From contig CAIRSA010000180.1 in NCBI GenBank assembly GCA_903881085.1, forward strand, positions 1 to 55,135: DNA of 55,135 nt. The letters are read 5' to 3'. The notes under the pieces are model-generated. The model had not been told where the DNA came from, made no database searches, and worked only from the letters and a program-made list of their open reading frames with translations. The position numbers and the translations under genes are program-made. This document shows, in pieces, positions 36,001-45,166 of the stretch. Every line of letters starts with the position of its first letter. Within the stretch, counting starts at the first letter, position 1. This DNA is from an uncultured Acidobacteriia bacterium (GTDB lineage Bacteria > Acidobacteriota > Terriglobia > Bryobacterales > Bryobacteraceae).

Positions 36001-36758
36001 GTCCTTGGATCGACAGTGTCCAAGCCCGCCGTAGTTGCCACCCAGACAGTTCCATCCGGCGTGTCCAGGGTGGAGCGGACGATGTTGCTGCTCAGAGTGG
36101 CTGCATTCTTGGGATTATGCTCGTAATGGACCGTCTTGCCGGTGGCCGGATCGATCTGGTAGAGTCCAACGTCGGTCGAAAGCCAGATAACTCCAGAACG
36201 ATCCTGATTCATCTCACCGACGCGGGCTTTGAGTACGGCGGGGGCGCGCGGATCGGGCCGGAACAGAGTAAATCTTTCCGTCACGGGATCGTACGTTTGC
36301 AGAAAGCGGTTGCCGTTGGCAACCCATATTTTGCCTGATCGATCCTTCAGCAACGCATAGATGTAATTGTCAGCCGGGCTGTTCGGGTTGTCCGCCTCAT
36401 GACGGAAATCGCGGATCCGGTAGCCGTCATAGCGCTTCAATCCATCACTGGTTGCCAGCCACAAGAACCCGAGGTCGTCTTGCACCATCTGGTTTACTCT
36501 GAGGTGACTTGGGGCCTCACCCAGAGCCAGGTGACGAAAGCGAAAATCTATTTTGGGGACGACGGGCAATCTATCCATCGACCGGCCGGACCGGTATTCG
36601 CCGGCTTTCAGATGTAAGGAGATGACGATCAACGCGATAGCCGGCCCAAAAAATCGAGGCAGTCGAAGCTTCCGGCTTACGGAGAGCATGCCGCGTCCAA
36701 AACGAGGGACGCCGTCGAGCATTGCAGTATCGGCGTCAGACTCCCTCAACTCGCGCAT
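33060..36758 (-). CDS. Propeller-sensor PAS histidine kinase 2
   Basis: A 1232-residue sensor. A signal/anchor segment lies at about 33-52. Up to 14 Reg_prop blades form two beta-propellers at about 70-760, with W-x-G-T and W-x-x-x-D-x-G-L repeats. A Y_Y_Y domain lies at about 766-830, a transmembrane helix at 834-853 and a PAS domain at 873-983. The dimerisation/phosphoacceptor domain carries His at about 1015 (SIAHEVNQPL), followed by an ATPase domain at about 1110-1225. There is no attached receiver. The last 200 residues are almost identical to kinase 1. Periplasmic propellers of this kind usually sense glycans or their breakdown products. The start overlaps the kinase 1 stop by 23 bases. 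Confidence 0.93.
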   Translation of the reverse strand: MRELRESDADTAMLDGVPRFGRGMLSVSRKLRLPRFFGPAIALIVISLHLKAGEYRSGRSMDRLPVVPKIDFRFRHLALGEAPSHLRVNQMVQDDLGFLWLATSDGLKRYDGYRIRDFRHEADNPNSPADNYIYALLKDRSGKIWVANGNRFLQTYDPVTERFTLFRPDPRAPAVLKARVGEMNQDRSGVIWLSTDVGLYQIDPATGKTVHYEHNPKNAATLSSNIVRSTLDTPDGTVWVATTAGLDTVDPRTGKVVRRVQFPTPHSEWTKIIQDHAGFIWLAYNETHGGLARLEPSTDELIHYPLLLPDDEETWPGVRTMYEDSDGNLWLGTIRAGLYKLDRERKQLVRYRNISTDPSSLASNEITTLFEDREGGMWVGTRGDGADRFTKKPLLFRRYAHEPGNPNSIDKDVVIAAYEDSQGILWLAGSRRLRSLDRKTGKFDSHHSTLRLPGEMVYSTVEDRAGSIWFGIAGGGGLSRYDRRTGKLKVYRHDDRNPRSLSNDEVRGLLIDHKGTLWAGTDDGLNAFDPLTEEFRVYPTPASPSTYRSIVEDSKGILWLSSAWTGVHRFDPATGKFTVYQHSGKPGSLSSDNVNAVCVDHSGRVWLGTQDGLSGLNPATGVFATYDIGMPNSPVNGILEDARGNLWLGTNSGLLQFDPRRNIVRRYSRSDGLAANEFPLNGAVWKSPRGEMFFGSYAGLTFFDPAQIEESTYAPPVRFTEIQILGKPVAIGGESPLKSSISVADSIVLDYAQSVVSFEFSALSYVNPERNRYRYRLEGLDDKWYERDSSRRFVTYTTLAPGSYVFLVQGSDHRGVWNQTGASLRISVLPPWWMTTSFRAFCVLSVLALLWLAYRFRVQQLERESKRLREMIETIPAMAWTARPDGSNTFVNGRWAEFTGLSAAETAGSGWISAVHPEDRQSYMETWNAALATGEPIEAEVRFHCAASGEYRWLLIRGVPVRDEHGKILRWYGILTDIEDRKRAEQERAKVLQLEAELAHINRVGMMGELSASIAHEVNQPLTGIVSNGSACLRWLAVDPPDVEEVREAVRDIVRDGRRAGEVIARIRALTKRAAPPKETLDPNETIREVLAIVGDEAKGKHVLIRTQFADDVFPVVGDRVQLQQVILNLVMNGFEAMSSVGDRARELVITTRNMDSDQVQVTVQDSGMGIDPNTRGRIFEPFYTTKPGGMGLGLSICRSIVENHGGKLWATANDGPGTSFHFTLSKHQAGA

Positions 36759-39700
36759 TTGCGGCTCCTACGTCTAACTTCGAGAGCGTAAAGTGGAAGC
36801 TTGTCCCTGGGCCGTCGTGGCCCGTTGCCCATAATCTGCCGCCATGATTCTGAACAATGGAACGGCAGATCGAAAGTCCCATGCCCATGCCGCCCGACTT
36901 GGTGGTGTAGAACGGCTCAAATATCCTTCCCGTTATAGCTTGGTCGAGCCCGGTTCCAGAGTCTCGGACTGTTACCTGCACCAGTTGCGGGTCAATGTTC
37001 CGGGTTGAGATCTCCAGTTCTCGCGCACGCCCAGTCTGGCCGCTCATTGCCTCGAAACCATTCATGACCAGGTTGATCAATACCTGCTGTAATTGAACCC
37101 TATCGCCCAAGACAGGATAAACTCCATCCGCAAACTGCGTTCGGATCAACACGCTCTTTTTCTTCGCCTCGTCGCCAACAAGGGAAAGCACCTCCCTGAT
37201 CGTTTCGTTTAAATCCAGAGTCTCTTTTGGCGGCGCAGTCCTCGTAGTCAATGCCCGAATGCGGGCGATCACATCGCCGGCGCGCTTGCCGTCGCGAACG
37301 ATGTCGCGCACAGCTTCACGGACCTCCTCCACGTTTGGCGGATCGACAGCCAGCCAGCGCAAACAAGCGCTGCCGTTACTCACTATGCCCGAAAGCGGCT
37401 GGTTTACCTCATGTGCGATTGATGCGGCCAGTTCCCCCATCATCCCGACGCGATTGATGTGCGCGAGATCTGCTTCAAGCTGACGCAGCTTCTCGCGTTC
37501 TTCTTCGGCACGTTTGCGGTCGGTGATATCGACGGTCGTGCCCACCACTTCAAGAAACTCCCCGTTCGAGCTCAAAACCGGATGTCCTATGCCATGCGCG
37601 TATTTCACAGTTCCGTCCGGCAATACGATTCTGTATTCGACATCGGCGTCTTCATTTCCATTTATCGCCATATCGAAGGCTCGCATGAGCTTGTCCAGGT
37701 CTTCTGGATGTACCCGTTGCAGAGGTTGCTCGCGCGTTGGCAACCCCAGGTGCGGATCGAATCCAAAAATCCGGTAGAGCTCTTCCGACCAGTACAATGG
37801 CTTCGTAGTATGGTCGCCTGCCCAGCTGCCCGTATGGGTCAGCCTCTGCGATTCGGCCAGGTAAGTCTCGCTCCGCCTGAGAGCATGCTCCACACGCTTC
37901 AGATCGTCAATGTCAGTATTTACACCGTACCATTTGACGATCGTTCCTGACTCGTCGCGCAAAGGCACCGCCCGGACCAACAGCCAGCGATACTGCCCAT
38001 CCGCTCTGCGGTAGCGCGCTTCCGTTTCGATCGGCTGCCCGGATTCAATGGCAGCGCGTGCTTCATTGATGAAACGGTCACGATCCTCGGGGTGAAGCAC
38101 TTCTTCCCAACCGCGGTCGAGCGACTGCTCAATTGAATGCCCGCTGAATTCCAGACAACGTCTATTCAGAAAATCCAGTGACCCATCAGGCCGGGCGCTC
38201 CACACATATCCCGGGATCGTGTCGATGACGTTGCGAAGCTGCTTTTCGCTCCGGCGGACGACTTCTTCTGCGCGCACGGATTCGCTGATGTCCCGGACTG
38301 CCTTCAGAAGGAAGCGGCGGCCGCTATAGGAAAACAGTCTGGTGTGAACTTCGACTGGGAACACCGTCCCATTCTTTCGCCGGTGCCAGTGTCTGTCCAA
38401 CACGGTCTCTCCCGCTGCTGCCCGCCGCACCACCAGTTCCATCTCCATGGCTTCTCGCTCCGCATTCAGACAGAAGGAGGCAGACGGGGCCTTCCCAACT
38501 ACTTCCTGACGGGAGTAACCAAGACCCTCGCAGCCCTGCCGGTTCACATCCACAATGATTCCTTGCTCGTCCTGGACAGTGATGGCGTCCGCCACGTGGT
38601 CCACAAACGTGCGGAAGCGGGATTCACTCTCGCGGAGCGTCTCTTCGGCACGCATGCGATCTTCGATGTCGGTGAGAATTCCATACCACCGAACCACCCT
38701 CCCATGCCCCTCGCGCAGAGGCACACCCCGCGCCAGAAACCAGCGATATTCCCCGTTGGCAGCGCACCGGAAGCGAACCTCAAATTCATACGGTTGGCCG
38801 GCCTCTATCGATGCGCGCCACTTATGCTCATAAGCCTGAAGATCCTCAGGGTGAGCGGTCACCATCCAACCTTCCCCCGCCGTATCCTCCGCAGACAAAC
38901 CGGTATATTCAGCCCAGCGCCTGTTTACGAAGGCATTGGAGCCATCGCTATGCGCGGTCCAGGCCATCGCCGGAATGGTTTCGATCACATCCTGAAGCTG
39001 CCTTAAGTCCCGCCGAAGCTGGCGCACTCGGAACCGGTAAGCCACCCACAGCAGCGCCAAAAACACCGCCGCACAGAGGGCGCGGAACCAGTTTGTCTGG
39101 TAGAAGGCGGGTAAGACGGTGAATTCCACGGTTGCAGTGTTGTTCGACCATAAGCCGTTGGCGTCGGTGGTGGCGACAACGAAGTGGTATGAACCGGGAG
39201 GCAGATTGCGGTAGCTCACTGAGTTGGACGCCGCAGCATTGTGCCAGTCCTGGTCCGTTTCTTGCAGTTTGTAGCGAAAACGAATTGCCTCCGGGTCCGA
39301 GAGGCTTACCGCGGCATAGCCGATCTGCACGCTGGAAGTGCCCGCAGGGAATCGAATGGGCGCATCTGCACGATAGCTCCGGTCATCGGCGGAAATCGAC
39401 TGGATCGTGACCGGAGGTGGCGGGACCTTGTTCGACGCACGCGCCGGATCCAGCCATACGACGCCGTTGCTAACGGTGAACCACAACCGCCCATCCGTAC
39501 CCTCGATGGCAGTGGGGAGTGGTCGAATTGGCGATGCAAGCCCAGGTAGTCCTTCCCGTCTGCCAAAGCGCTCGCCGCTGACCCGATAAGTGGAGTTCTT
39601 GAGCGCTTCCATGATTTCCGTCCGGCGGACGTGAAAAATCCCTCCCAGTCCATTTAGCCAAAGGTCTCCGTTTGCCGTCTCCACGATACCCGAGATTCCG

Positions 39701-41448
39701 CTGAGACTCTCCTTATCCAATGCGTTGATGGTGTGAAATCGTCCGTGATCGAACTGCTGCAAACCAAATTCACCGCCTATCCAGATCTCCGATCCTCGTC
39801 CATGGATCGCGGTGATATCGCCAACTTGAATGCCGTCACCAGGACCGAACGTCCGGACCCGCTCCCCTTCAAGAACAGCCAGCACGTTGTTCCTCGACCC
39901 GAACCAGATGCGGCCGAGACGATCCTTAAACTCGACATGCACCCTCAGCATGGGAAGGTCACTGCGCCCCCCGAATTGTGTCCAAACACCGTCGGCCAGC
40001 CGATACAGCCCACGGTTCCAGAATGACACCCACATTCCCCCCGATCGATCCTGAACTATCGCCTGGAGGTACTGATCGCCGTGAACCAGCGCGGGTGGGA
40101 GATCGATCCTGGTGAGACGGCCGCTGACCATATGCCACAATCCACCTTCGCCGCCGAACCAAAACGATTTGTCCGGCGCCATGTATGCGAAATTGGCCAC
40201 TCCCCCCTGGTCCCTCTGAAACTCGGCTTTCTCGCCTGCCACACGGTAAAGGGTGGATGCTCCGGTCCCGCTCCCAGAGTTGATCCACACGATCCCTCGT
40301 TCATCAGGCGCTACCGTGAACCGGTACCCAGGCGGTTTGGGGAGCTGTGGCTGCATCAGCGAACTATAAGAGAAACGATGGACGCCGCGGGTAGAGCCAA
40401 TCCAGATACTGCCCTCGCGATCCACGATCCTTGAGTAGCGGTAGGGATTGAACTCATAGAACTGAGAATTGGCGCGCGAAACCTTGCTAACGATCTCAGC
40501 GAGCGGTTCGCCTGCAGGATGATATAAGACTGGATTATCCGACGAAAGAAACCAAATGCCGCCCGCTCGGTCCAGAAATTGATCGGAGTTCTTCCTGAGA
40601 ATCGGATATGCTGGAGGCGAGCCCTCTAACTCGAGACCCGACCCTTGCCCGGCAGCTCTTTTTTCATGAGTTGTCAAAACAATATGATCGGCATCCCTTG
40701 TAAATCCTTCTACGGAGAGATTGTTTCCGGCCTTTTGAAACGTCGTGCCGCCCGGCTTCAGGTAGAAGAGTTGCCTCCCAAACTCCAGACTTCTGCGGTC
40801 CGACAAAACCCAAAGGATACCCTCTCGATCGAATCCCACCTGAGCAGGGTTCAATTTGGGATTCCACCCTCCTGGATTCTCCTGCCATGTCGAGCCATCG
40901 AATCGCCACAGTGCATTACTTCTGGCTGCCCATACGATTCCATGACTGTCCTGAGCGAAATCATTCACCGTGCCACTCGATGTGCGGAGCTTAAAGTTTG
41001 TGAGCTTGCCGTTCTTTAGAAAGCTGAAGCCGGCGCCGAAACGATAACCGATCCAAAGTCCCCCCGTGGGGGGAGCAAACAAACTGGAAATATCTGTCGC
41101 CGGGAATTGATCGCCAAGTACCGGCTGAAATTTTTCGAAGCGGATGCCATCGAAGCGAAACAGTCCGGATTCAGTTCCCAGCCAAAGGTAACCATCCGTC
41201 GTCTGAGCGAGGCTTTCCACGACCTCCGGCGCGCCATCTTTGAAGCCCCAGTACTGGTGGATAATCCGCCCGCCCAGCAATGGCATTTGCGCCAGTGCGC
41301 TATGGCAGATGCAGACGGCAACCAGCGCGTTCAGGACCAGCCAGAACAGCAGGCTTTGCCGTGCAGACAAACGGGTAGAAATGCTTTTCCGCACCTCTAA
41401 ATAAGCGTCAGTAATGCAATTCGGAATTTGCGATAGGACGGCAGTCAT
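36736..41448 (-). CDS. Propeller-sensor multi-PAS histidine kinase 1
   Basis: A 1570-residue sensor. A signal/anchor lies at about 30-53. A beta-propeller region lies at about 60-690, a Y_Y_Y domain at about 709-780 and a transmembrane helix at about 780-800. Four PAS domains follow at about 820-930, 936-1050, 1060-1176 and 1196-1306, most with PAC motifs. The histidine kinase core has His at about 1343 (SIAHEVNQPL) and an ATPase domain up to about 1560. AGGAGG lies six bases before the ATG. A 30-base repeat lies about 110 bases upstream. The four PAS modules suggest that a cytoplasmic signal is combined with the periplasmic one. Confidence 0.92.
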   Translation of the reverse strand: MTAVLSQIPNCITDAYLEVRKSISTRLSARQSLLFWLVLNALVAVCICHSALAQMPLLGGRIIHQYWGFKDGAPEVVESLAQTTDGYLWLGTESGLFRFDGIRFEKFQPVLGDQFPATDISSLFAPPTGGLWIGYRFGAGFSFLKNGKLTNFKLRTSSGTVNDFAQDSHGIVWAARSNALWRFDGSTWQENPGGWNPKLNPAQVGFDREGILWVLSDRRSLEFGRQLFYLKPGGTTFQKAGNNLSVEGFTRDADHIVLTTHEKRAAGQGSGLELEGSPPAYPILRKNSDQFLDRAGGIWFLSSDNPVLYHPAGEPLAEIVSKVSRANSQFYEFNPYRYSRIVDREGSIWIGSTRGVHRFSYSSLMQPQLPKPPGYRFTVAPDERGIVWINSGSGTGASTLYRVAGEKAEFQRDQGGVANFAYMAPDKSFWFGGEGGLWHMVSGRLTRIDLPPALVHGDQYLQAIVQDRSGGMWVSFWNRGLYRLADGVWTQFGGRSDLPMLRVHVEFKDRLGRIWFGSRNNVLAVLEGERVRTFGPGDGIQVGDITAIHGRGSEIWIGGEFGLQQFDHGRFHTINALDKESLSGISGIVETANGDLWLNGLGGIFHVRRTEIMEALKNSTYRVSGERFGRREGLPGLASPIRPLPTAIEGTDGRLWFTVSNGVVWLDPARASNKVPPPPVTIQSISADDRSYRADAPIRFPAGTSSVQIGYAAVSLSDPEAIRFRYKLQETDQDWHNAAASNSVSYRNLPPGSYHFVVATTDANGLWSNNTATVEFTVLPAFYQTNWFRALCAAVFLALLWVAYRFRVRQLRRDLRQLQDVIETIPAMAWTAHSDGSNAFVNRRWAEYTGLSAEDTAGEGWMVTAHPEDLQAYEHKWRASIEAGQPYEFEVRFRCAANGEYRWFLARGVPLREGHGRVVRWYGILTDIEDRMRAEETLRESESRFRTFVDHVADAITVQDEQGIIVDVNRQGCEGLGYSRQEVVGKAPSASFCLNAEREAMEMELVVRRAAAGETVLDRHWHRRKNGTVFPVEVHTRLFSYSGRRFLLKAVRDISESVRAEEVVRRSEKQLRNVIDTIPGYVWSARPDGSLDFLNRRCLEFSGHSIEQSLDRGWEEVLHPEDRDRFINEARAAIESGQPIETEARYRRADGQYRWLLVRAVPLRDESGTIVKWYGVNTDIDDLKRVEHALRRSETYLAESQRLTHTGSWAGDHTTKPLYWSEELYRIFGFDPHLGLPTREQPLQRVHPEDLDKLMRAFDMAINGNEDADVEYRIVLPDGTVKYAHGIGHPVLSSNGEFLEVVGTTVDITDRKRAEEEREKLRQLEADLAHINRVGMMGELAASIAHEVNQPLSGIVSNGSACLRWLAVDPPNVEEVREAVRDIVRDGKRAGDVIARIRALTTRTAPPKETLDLNETIREVLSLVGDEAKKKSVLIRTQFADGVYPVLGDRVQLQQVLINLVMNGFEAMSGQTGRARELEISTRNIDPQLVQVTVRDSGTGLDQAITGRIFEPFYTTKSGGMGMGLSICRSIVQNHGGRLWATGHDGPGTSFHFTLSKLDVGAANARVEGV

Positions 41449-41559
41449 GACCGGCCTCCTGCTTCAAGCCTTCGCAATCAATGTCACTCATCGCATCTCC
41501 CTGATTAATTGTCCTAGCCGACTGAATTGTCCTCCATTATGAATACCAGGAGCGAAAGA

Positions 41560-41589
41560 GAGAATCTACTACACCTTGGTGGAGGATCT
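41560..41589. repeat. 30-base regulatory repeat, copy 2
   Basis: Differs from the copy at 32356-32385 by a single base over 30. It lies in the gap between activator 3 and kinase 1, with the CACC-TT-GGTG dyad in the centre. Confidence 0.6.
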
Positions 41590-41611
41590 GGCCCGCCAAC
41601 GACGGTCTTGC

Positions 41612-43654
41612 TCAATAATGCCGGCTCGTGATGTTGTATTTTCGCATGCGAGACTGCAAAGTTGTGCGCTTCAGTCCCAGGCGCGCCGCAGCGCCCGTCG
41701 GGCCTCCAACCTGGCCGTTTGCATCCTCCAACGCCTTAAGAATGGTTGCCCTTTCCGAATTTTCCAATTCAGCCGATATGCTTCTCGCAGGCGCAGCCGG
41801 CTTGCCCACGAGTTCGGGCAGCATTGCCACTTGCAGCACGCTCCCTTTGGTCAGGATTACCGATCGCTCCAGCACATTCTGCAGCTCGCGGATGTTGCCT
41901 GGCCAATCGTATTTCGCCAGTGCGGCCAAAACCGGCGTCGGAATGCTATCGATGTCCCGGCCCATGCGTTGGGCATGCTTTTGAACGAAGTAGCGCGTGA
42001 GCAGTGGTATGTCTTCGCGGCGCTCCCGCAACGGTGGAACGAGCACGGGAAAGACATGCAACCGGTAATAGAGGTCGGCGCGAAATTTGCCTTCCTCTAC
42101 CATCGTCTTCAAGTCGCGGTTGGTGGCGGCCACCAGGCGCGCGTCGGTCCGGATCGTGCGGGTGCCGCCAACTCGCTCGAATTCCTGGTCCTGTATCGCC
42201 CGCAACAGCTTCGGCTGGAGTTCGAGCGGCATTTCGCCAATCTCATCTAGAAAAAGCGTTCCATGGTGTGCCAGTTCGAAGCGTCCGAGCCTCTGTGCCA
42301 CCGCTCCGGTGAACGAGCCCTTCTCGTGCCCGAACAGTTCACTCTCCAGCAGGCTCGCAGGAATGGCCGCGCAGTTCACCTTGATGAAACTGCCTTTGCT
42401 ACGGCCGCTTAATTCATGAACTGCCCGCGCCACAAGCTCTTTTCCCGTGCCAGTTTCGCCCGTTATGAGAACGGTTGTGTCCGTTTTGGCCACAATCTGA
42501 ATACTCTTCAGCACGCTTTGAAAAGCCTGCCCTGAGCCGATCATGTTCCCAATGTTCTGGTCGAGGCGGATCTCATCCTCGAGGTAGAGCTTCTCGGTAG
42601 CGAGGCGCTCCTTGATCTCGGACAGCTCCCGATAGGCGAGCGAATTCTCCACGGCAATGGCAACCTGTCTGGCGATCTGCATCAGGAACTCGACATCTTC
42701 GGAAGACCACTCATCATCGGTCATTCGGGCAAGCGCAAGCGTTCCGAACGGTCGATTGCGTGTGACCAACGGAACTGAGCAAAGCGACTTAAATCCGAGA
42801 GCCGTCCACCGCCGAAGAGCCGGATAGCGGTCGGTATCGGTAGCGCGAGCCACTACGGGCTTTCCGGTGGCAAGAACCTCAGTCGCCGGCATGCCCACGG
42901 GGTTGAACGACGGACCCTTGAGTTCCTCGACAAGCTGCGGGCCTGTCGAATGGAGCGCGTAGAGATCGAGGCCGCCGCTGTCATTGCATAACGTCAGCAT
43001 CGCAAAATCATACGGAATGACCTTTGAGAGCTGGCCGGAAATCGCAGAAAATAAGTCGTCTCGCCCGAGGTTCGATACAAGGGCATTGGTGATATCGAAG
43101 AGTGTTTGCAGCCGGTCCCTCTCCCGGACCGCTGCTCCCTTGGCGAGGTAGGATTCGACCGTAACCGCAAACTCGCTGGAGACGCGCTCCAGGAACGCTA
43201 TCTCGGCGGGAGTGGGGTCGAGGGGCGCTACGGAGCTGAGCCCCAACGCACCGAGCCGGTGATCACCGGCCGTTAGAGGCACGATGACCAGAGTGCTGAT
43301 CCCCAACTCGCTTGCGACGCGTACGCCCTCCGGCCAACGAGTTTCAGATTCGAAATGTGAGATTACCAGCGGCTGCTGGTTGAGCCATACCCAGCCGGCC
43401 GGATCCTCGTCGACCGGCAAGCGAAGACTCGTAATAACTGGATTGCCAGGCGCATTCAAAATGTGCCCCTGCATCGCGTTGCCATTCGGATCGTGCAGGA
43501 TCAGCCCGAGATGATCAAAGGTGACGATCCGGCGAAGAGCTTCGGCTACGCCCGAGATGAGGCTCCGCAGATCAGTATGGCCGGCGATGGAACGCGAGAG
43601 CGCAAGCACAGCCTCGTAAATATCGGTGGATGATGCAGCCACAGGGTCAATCAT
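41612..43654 (-). CDS. Sigma-54-dependent GAF-GAF-AAA-Fis activator 3
   Basis: A 680-residue paralogue of activator 1 with the same order: GAF at about 20-165, GAF at about 190-340, AAA+ at about 355-590 ([23 protein letters not shown]), and Fis helix-turn-helix at the C-terminus with recognition helix RTTLQSRM. The N-terminus begins [15 protein letters not shown], which fixes the start of the paralogue. The GAF domains have diverged from activator 1 much more than the AAA+ and DNA-binding parts, suggesting different signals at the same operators. It is transcribed away from the DksA-like gene, with an activator element in the shared upstream region. Confidence 0.92.
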   Translation of the reverse strand: MIDPVAASSTDIYEAVLALSRSIAGHTDLRSLISGVAEALRRIVTFDHLGLILHDPNGNAMQGHILNAPGNPVITSLRLPVDEDPAGWVWLNQQPLVISHFESETRWPEGVRVASELGISTLVIVPLTAGDHRLGALGLSSVAPLDPTPAEIAFLERVSSEFAVTVESYLAKGAAVRERDRLQTLFDITNALVSNLGRDDLFSAISGQLSKVIPYDFAMLTLCNDSGGLDLYALHSTGPQLVEELKGPSFNPVGMPATEVLATGKPVVARATDTDRYPALRRWTALGFKSLCSVPLVTRNRPFGTLALARMTDDEWSSEDVEFLMQIARQVAIAVENSLAYRELSEIKERLATEKLYLEDEIRLDQNIGNMIGSGQAFQSVLKSIQIVAKTDTTVLITGETGTGKELVARAVHELSGRSKGSFIKVNCAAIPASLLESELFGHEKGSFTGAVAQRLGRFELAHHGTLFLDEIGEMPLELQPKLLRAIQDQEFERVGGTRTIRTDARLVAATNRDLKTMVEEGKFRADLYYRLHVFPVLVPPLRERREDIPLLTRYFVQKHAQRMGRDIDSIPTPVLAALAKYDWPGNIRELQNVLERSVILTKGSVLQVAMLPELVGKPAAPARSISAELENSERATILKALEDANGQVGGPTGAAARLGLKRTTLQSRMRKYNITSRHY

Positions 43655-43737
43655 AACTAATTTTGTGTGCCCTGTCGGCCTGAAGCATCCGAGCCCGAAT
43701 CAAGCTACGGCCCAATGTGACGCCGAGGCTCGTCATC

Positions 43738-43748
43738 TGCCCTCGGCA
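43738..43748. promoter_or_regulatory. Activator element (site E)
   Basis: TGCCCTCGGCA preceded by CATC and followed by CATGCC. It resembles sites B and D and lies 90 bases upstream of the promoter at 43840-43855. Confidence 0.4.
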
Positions 43749-43839
43749 CATGCCTTCGCGCGCCGGTTGAGGACATTCAGCGAGCAGAATAAGGTGAACA
43801 AAATCAGCGTGTAACCTTGCACCAACACACCGATGCTTC

Positions 43840-43855
43840 TGGCAAGCGCCGTGCT
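43840..43855 (+). promoter_or_regulatory. Sigma-54 promoter of the DksA-like gene
   Basis: TGGCAAGCGCCGTGCT has TGGCA and TGCT at -24/-12 spacing. Transcription would start near 43867, after the ATG at 43865, which supports translation from 43970. Confidence 0.6.
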
Positions 43856-43969
43856 AATTGACCCATGCAGAACACGGACGCAAGCAAGAGCGAGCGAATC
43901 GGCTGTGGCCTTGAAGCTCGCGTCGGATCACGCGAAGACGTGTTTCAGCAATTGAAAAGAGAGGTTCTA

Positions 43970-44344
43970 ATGATGAAACAAACTGGAGCAAGTGAATACA
44001 AAGCAGTGCTGATGGCGAGGCGTGAGGAGATCCTGGGCAGTTCGCGCCATCGAGAGGACATCTGGATCGTGCAATCCCACGACTTGATCGATACAATACA
44101 ACTCGCCAGTGATCGGGAATTTGCGATTCGCACGCTGGAACGCGAGAGCAAAAGCCTCATGCAGGTCAACTCGGCACTCAAACGCATCGATCACGGCGAG
44201 TTTGGGATATGCCTTGAATGCGAGGAACCGATTTCGGACAAGCGCCTCACTGCGGTGCCCTGGGCAGCCTATTGTTTGCATTGCCAGGAGTTGCACGACA
44301 CGCATGAGACGGCGGATGATCACGAACTGCAACTGGTCGGATAG
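43970..44344 (+). CDS. TraR/DksA-type zinc-finger protein
   Basis: 124 residues from an ATG preceded by GAGAGG. A helical N-terminal part (SEYKAVLMARREEIL) is followed by the DksA/TraR C4 zinc finger: CLEC at about 82 and YCLHC about 20 residues later, with ERIDHGEFGICLECEEPI-like spacing. DksA-type proteins bind the RNA polymerase secondary channel and tune transcription, often with ppGpp. The family acidic tip is not clearly preserved. Its sigma-54-type promoter and position opposite activator 3 suggest stress-linked use. Confidence 0.85.
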   Translation: MMKQTGASEYKAVLMARREEILGSSRHREDIWIVQSHDLIDTIQLASDREFAIRTLERESKSLMQVNSALKRIDHGEFGICLECEEPISDKRLTAVPWAAYCLHCQELHDTHETADDHELQLVG

Positions 44345-44390
44345 CGAGCACTGGGGTGAGGTACGGCAATGGGTGGAACCGACTGTATTA

Positions 44391-45080
44391 CTATTCCATT
44401 GTTGCGGCGATTGCATCCGCGCAGGCCATCCCGGTGCTCTCGTCTTCGGCAACGCAGGCCGTACCTCCTGTCGCGTTCGACAGGAGTTTCAACTGAAGCG
44501 AAGTCTCGCGCGCCGAGTAACTTCGTTCATGCACTACGATTCGCTCTACGCTCCAGATAACTCCCTTCCTCAAATGCTCTCCAAGTCCGTGAGACCCCTG
44601 GACCTGACCAGAGTTCGAGGCCAGGTGGATGGTGTGCACCCTGGTACCTGAATGACGGGCCAATCTTACTAGACGGTCCATAGAGACCGGCGAGGAATAA
44701 AACTGTTCGTGAGCTATGACGACCATTGTGCGTTGACGCGGCGCATTCATCAACACTGAAAACCCCATTTCCATTGCTTCTCTCAGCGGTGTCCGCGGGC
44801 GTGCCGCCAGCAACTCATGGACTGTGCCTCTGGCAACAAAGCCACGACGTGCGACGGGCTCTGCGTCGTAGTGGGCCGCTTCAAGCGCACAGGATTCACC
44901 AAGCAGTGCATTCAACTCATCAAGGACCTTATTGGCAAGTAGACTTTGCCAGCCTTGAGTCCCTTCGGCCACCACGAACACCGCGCGAGGGGCATCCTGC
45001 CGTGGGACGGACGCATGATGTGCCGATTCTGCCAGAGCATTGGGTCCGGCAAGCAGCAAGGTCAATAAAAGTGTTTTCAT
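44391..45080 (-). CDS. Secreted vWA-like protein
   Basis: 229 residues with an N-terminal signal peptide (about 1-18). The body resembles a von Willebrand A-like Rossmann fold: strand AVFVVAEG, later a T-P-L-R-E-A-M helix, strand MVVIAHEQF and strand RVHTIHLA. The metal-site D-x-S-x-S is not present, so metal binding is doubtful. Acidobacteria carry many vWA-domain proteins of unknown role. GGGAAA lies about eight bases upstream of the ATG. No clear sigma-54 promoter is seen. Confidence 0.6.
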   Translation of the reverse strand: MKTLLLTLLLAGPNALAESAHHASVPRQDAPRAVFVVAEGTQGWQSLLANKVLDELNALLGESCALEAAHYDAEPVARRGFVARGTVHELLAARPRTPLREAMEMGFSVLMNAPRQRTMVVIAHEQFYSSPVSMDRLVRLARHSGTRVHTIHLASNSGQVQGSHGLGEHLRKGVIWSVERIVVHERSYSARETSLQLKLLSNATGGTACVAEDESTGMACADAIAATME

Positions 45081-45166
45081 ATCTCGTTTCCCGTTACCTG
45101 AAATCTCCTGAATAATCCGGCCCTACCCTGCAAGGTAATTTCACTTATGCCAATTTCTTTTAGCAA

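Noticed and set aside
41449..41500. 27-codon leader-like frame before kinase 1
   Set aside because: It has a start and a possible ribosome-binding site but overlaps the kinase start and shows no peptide features beyond chance.
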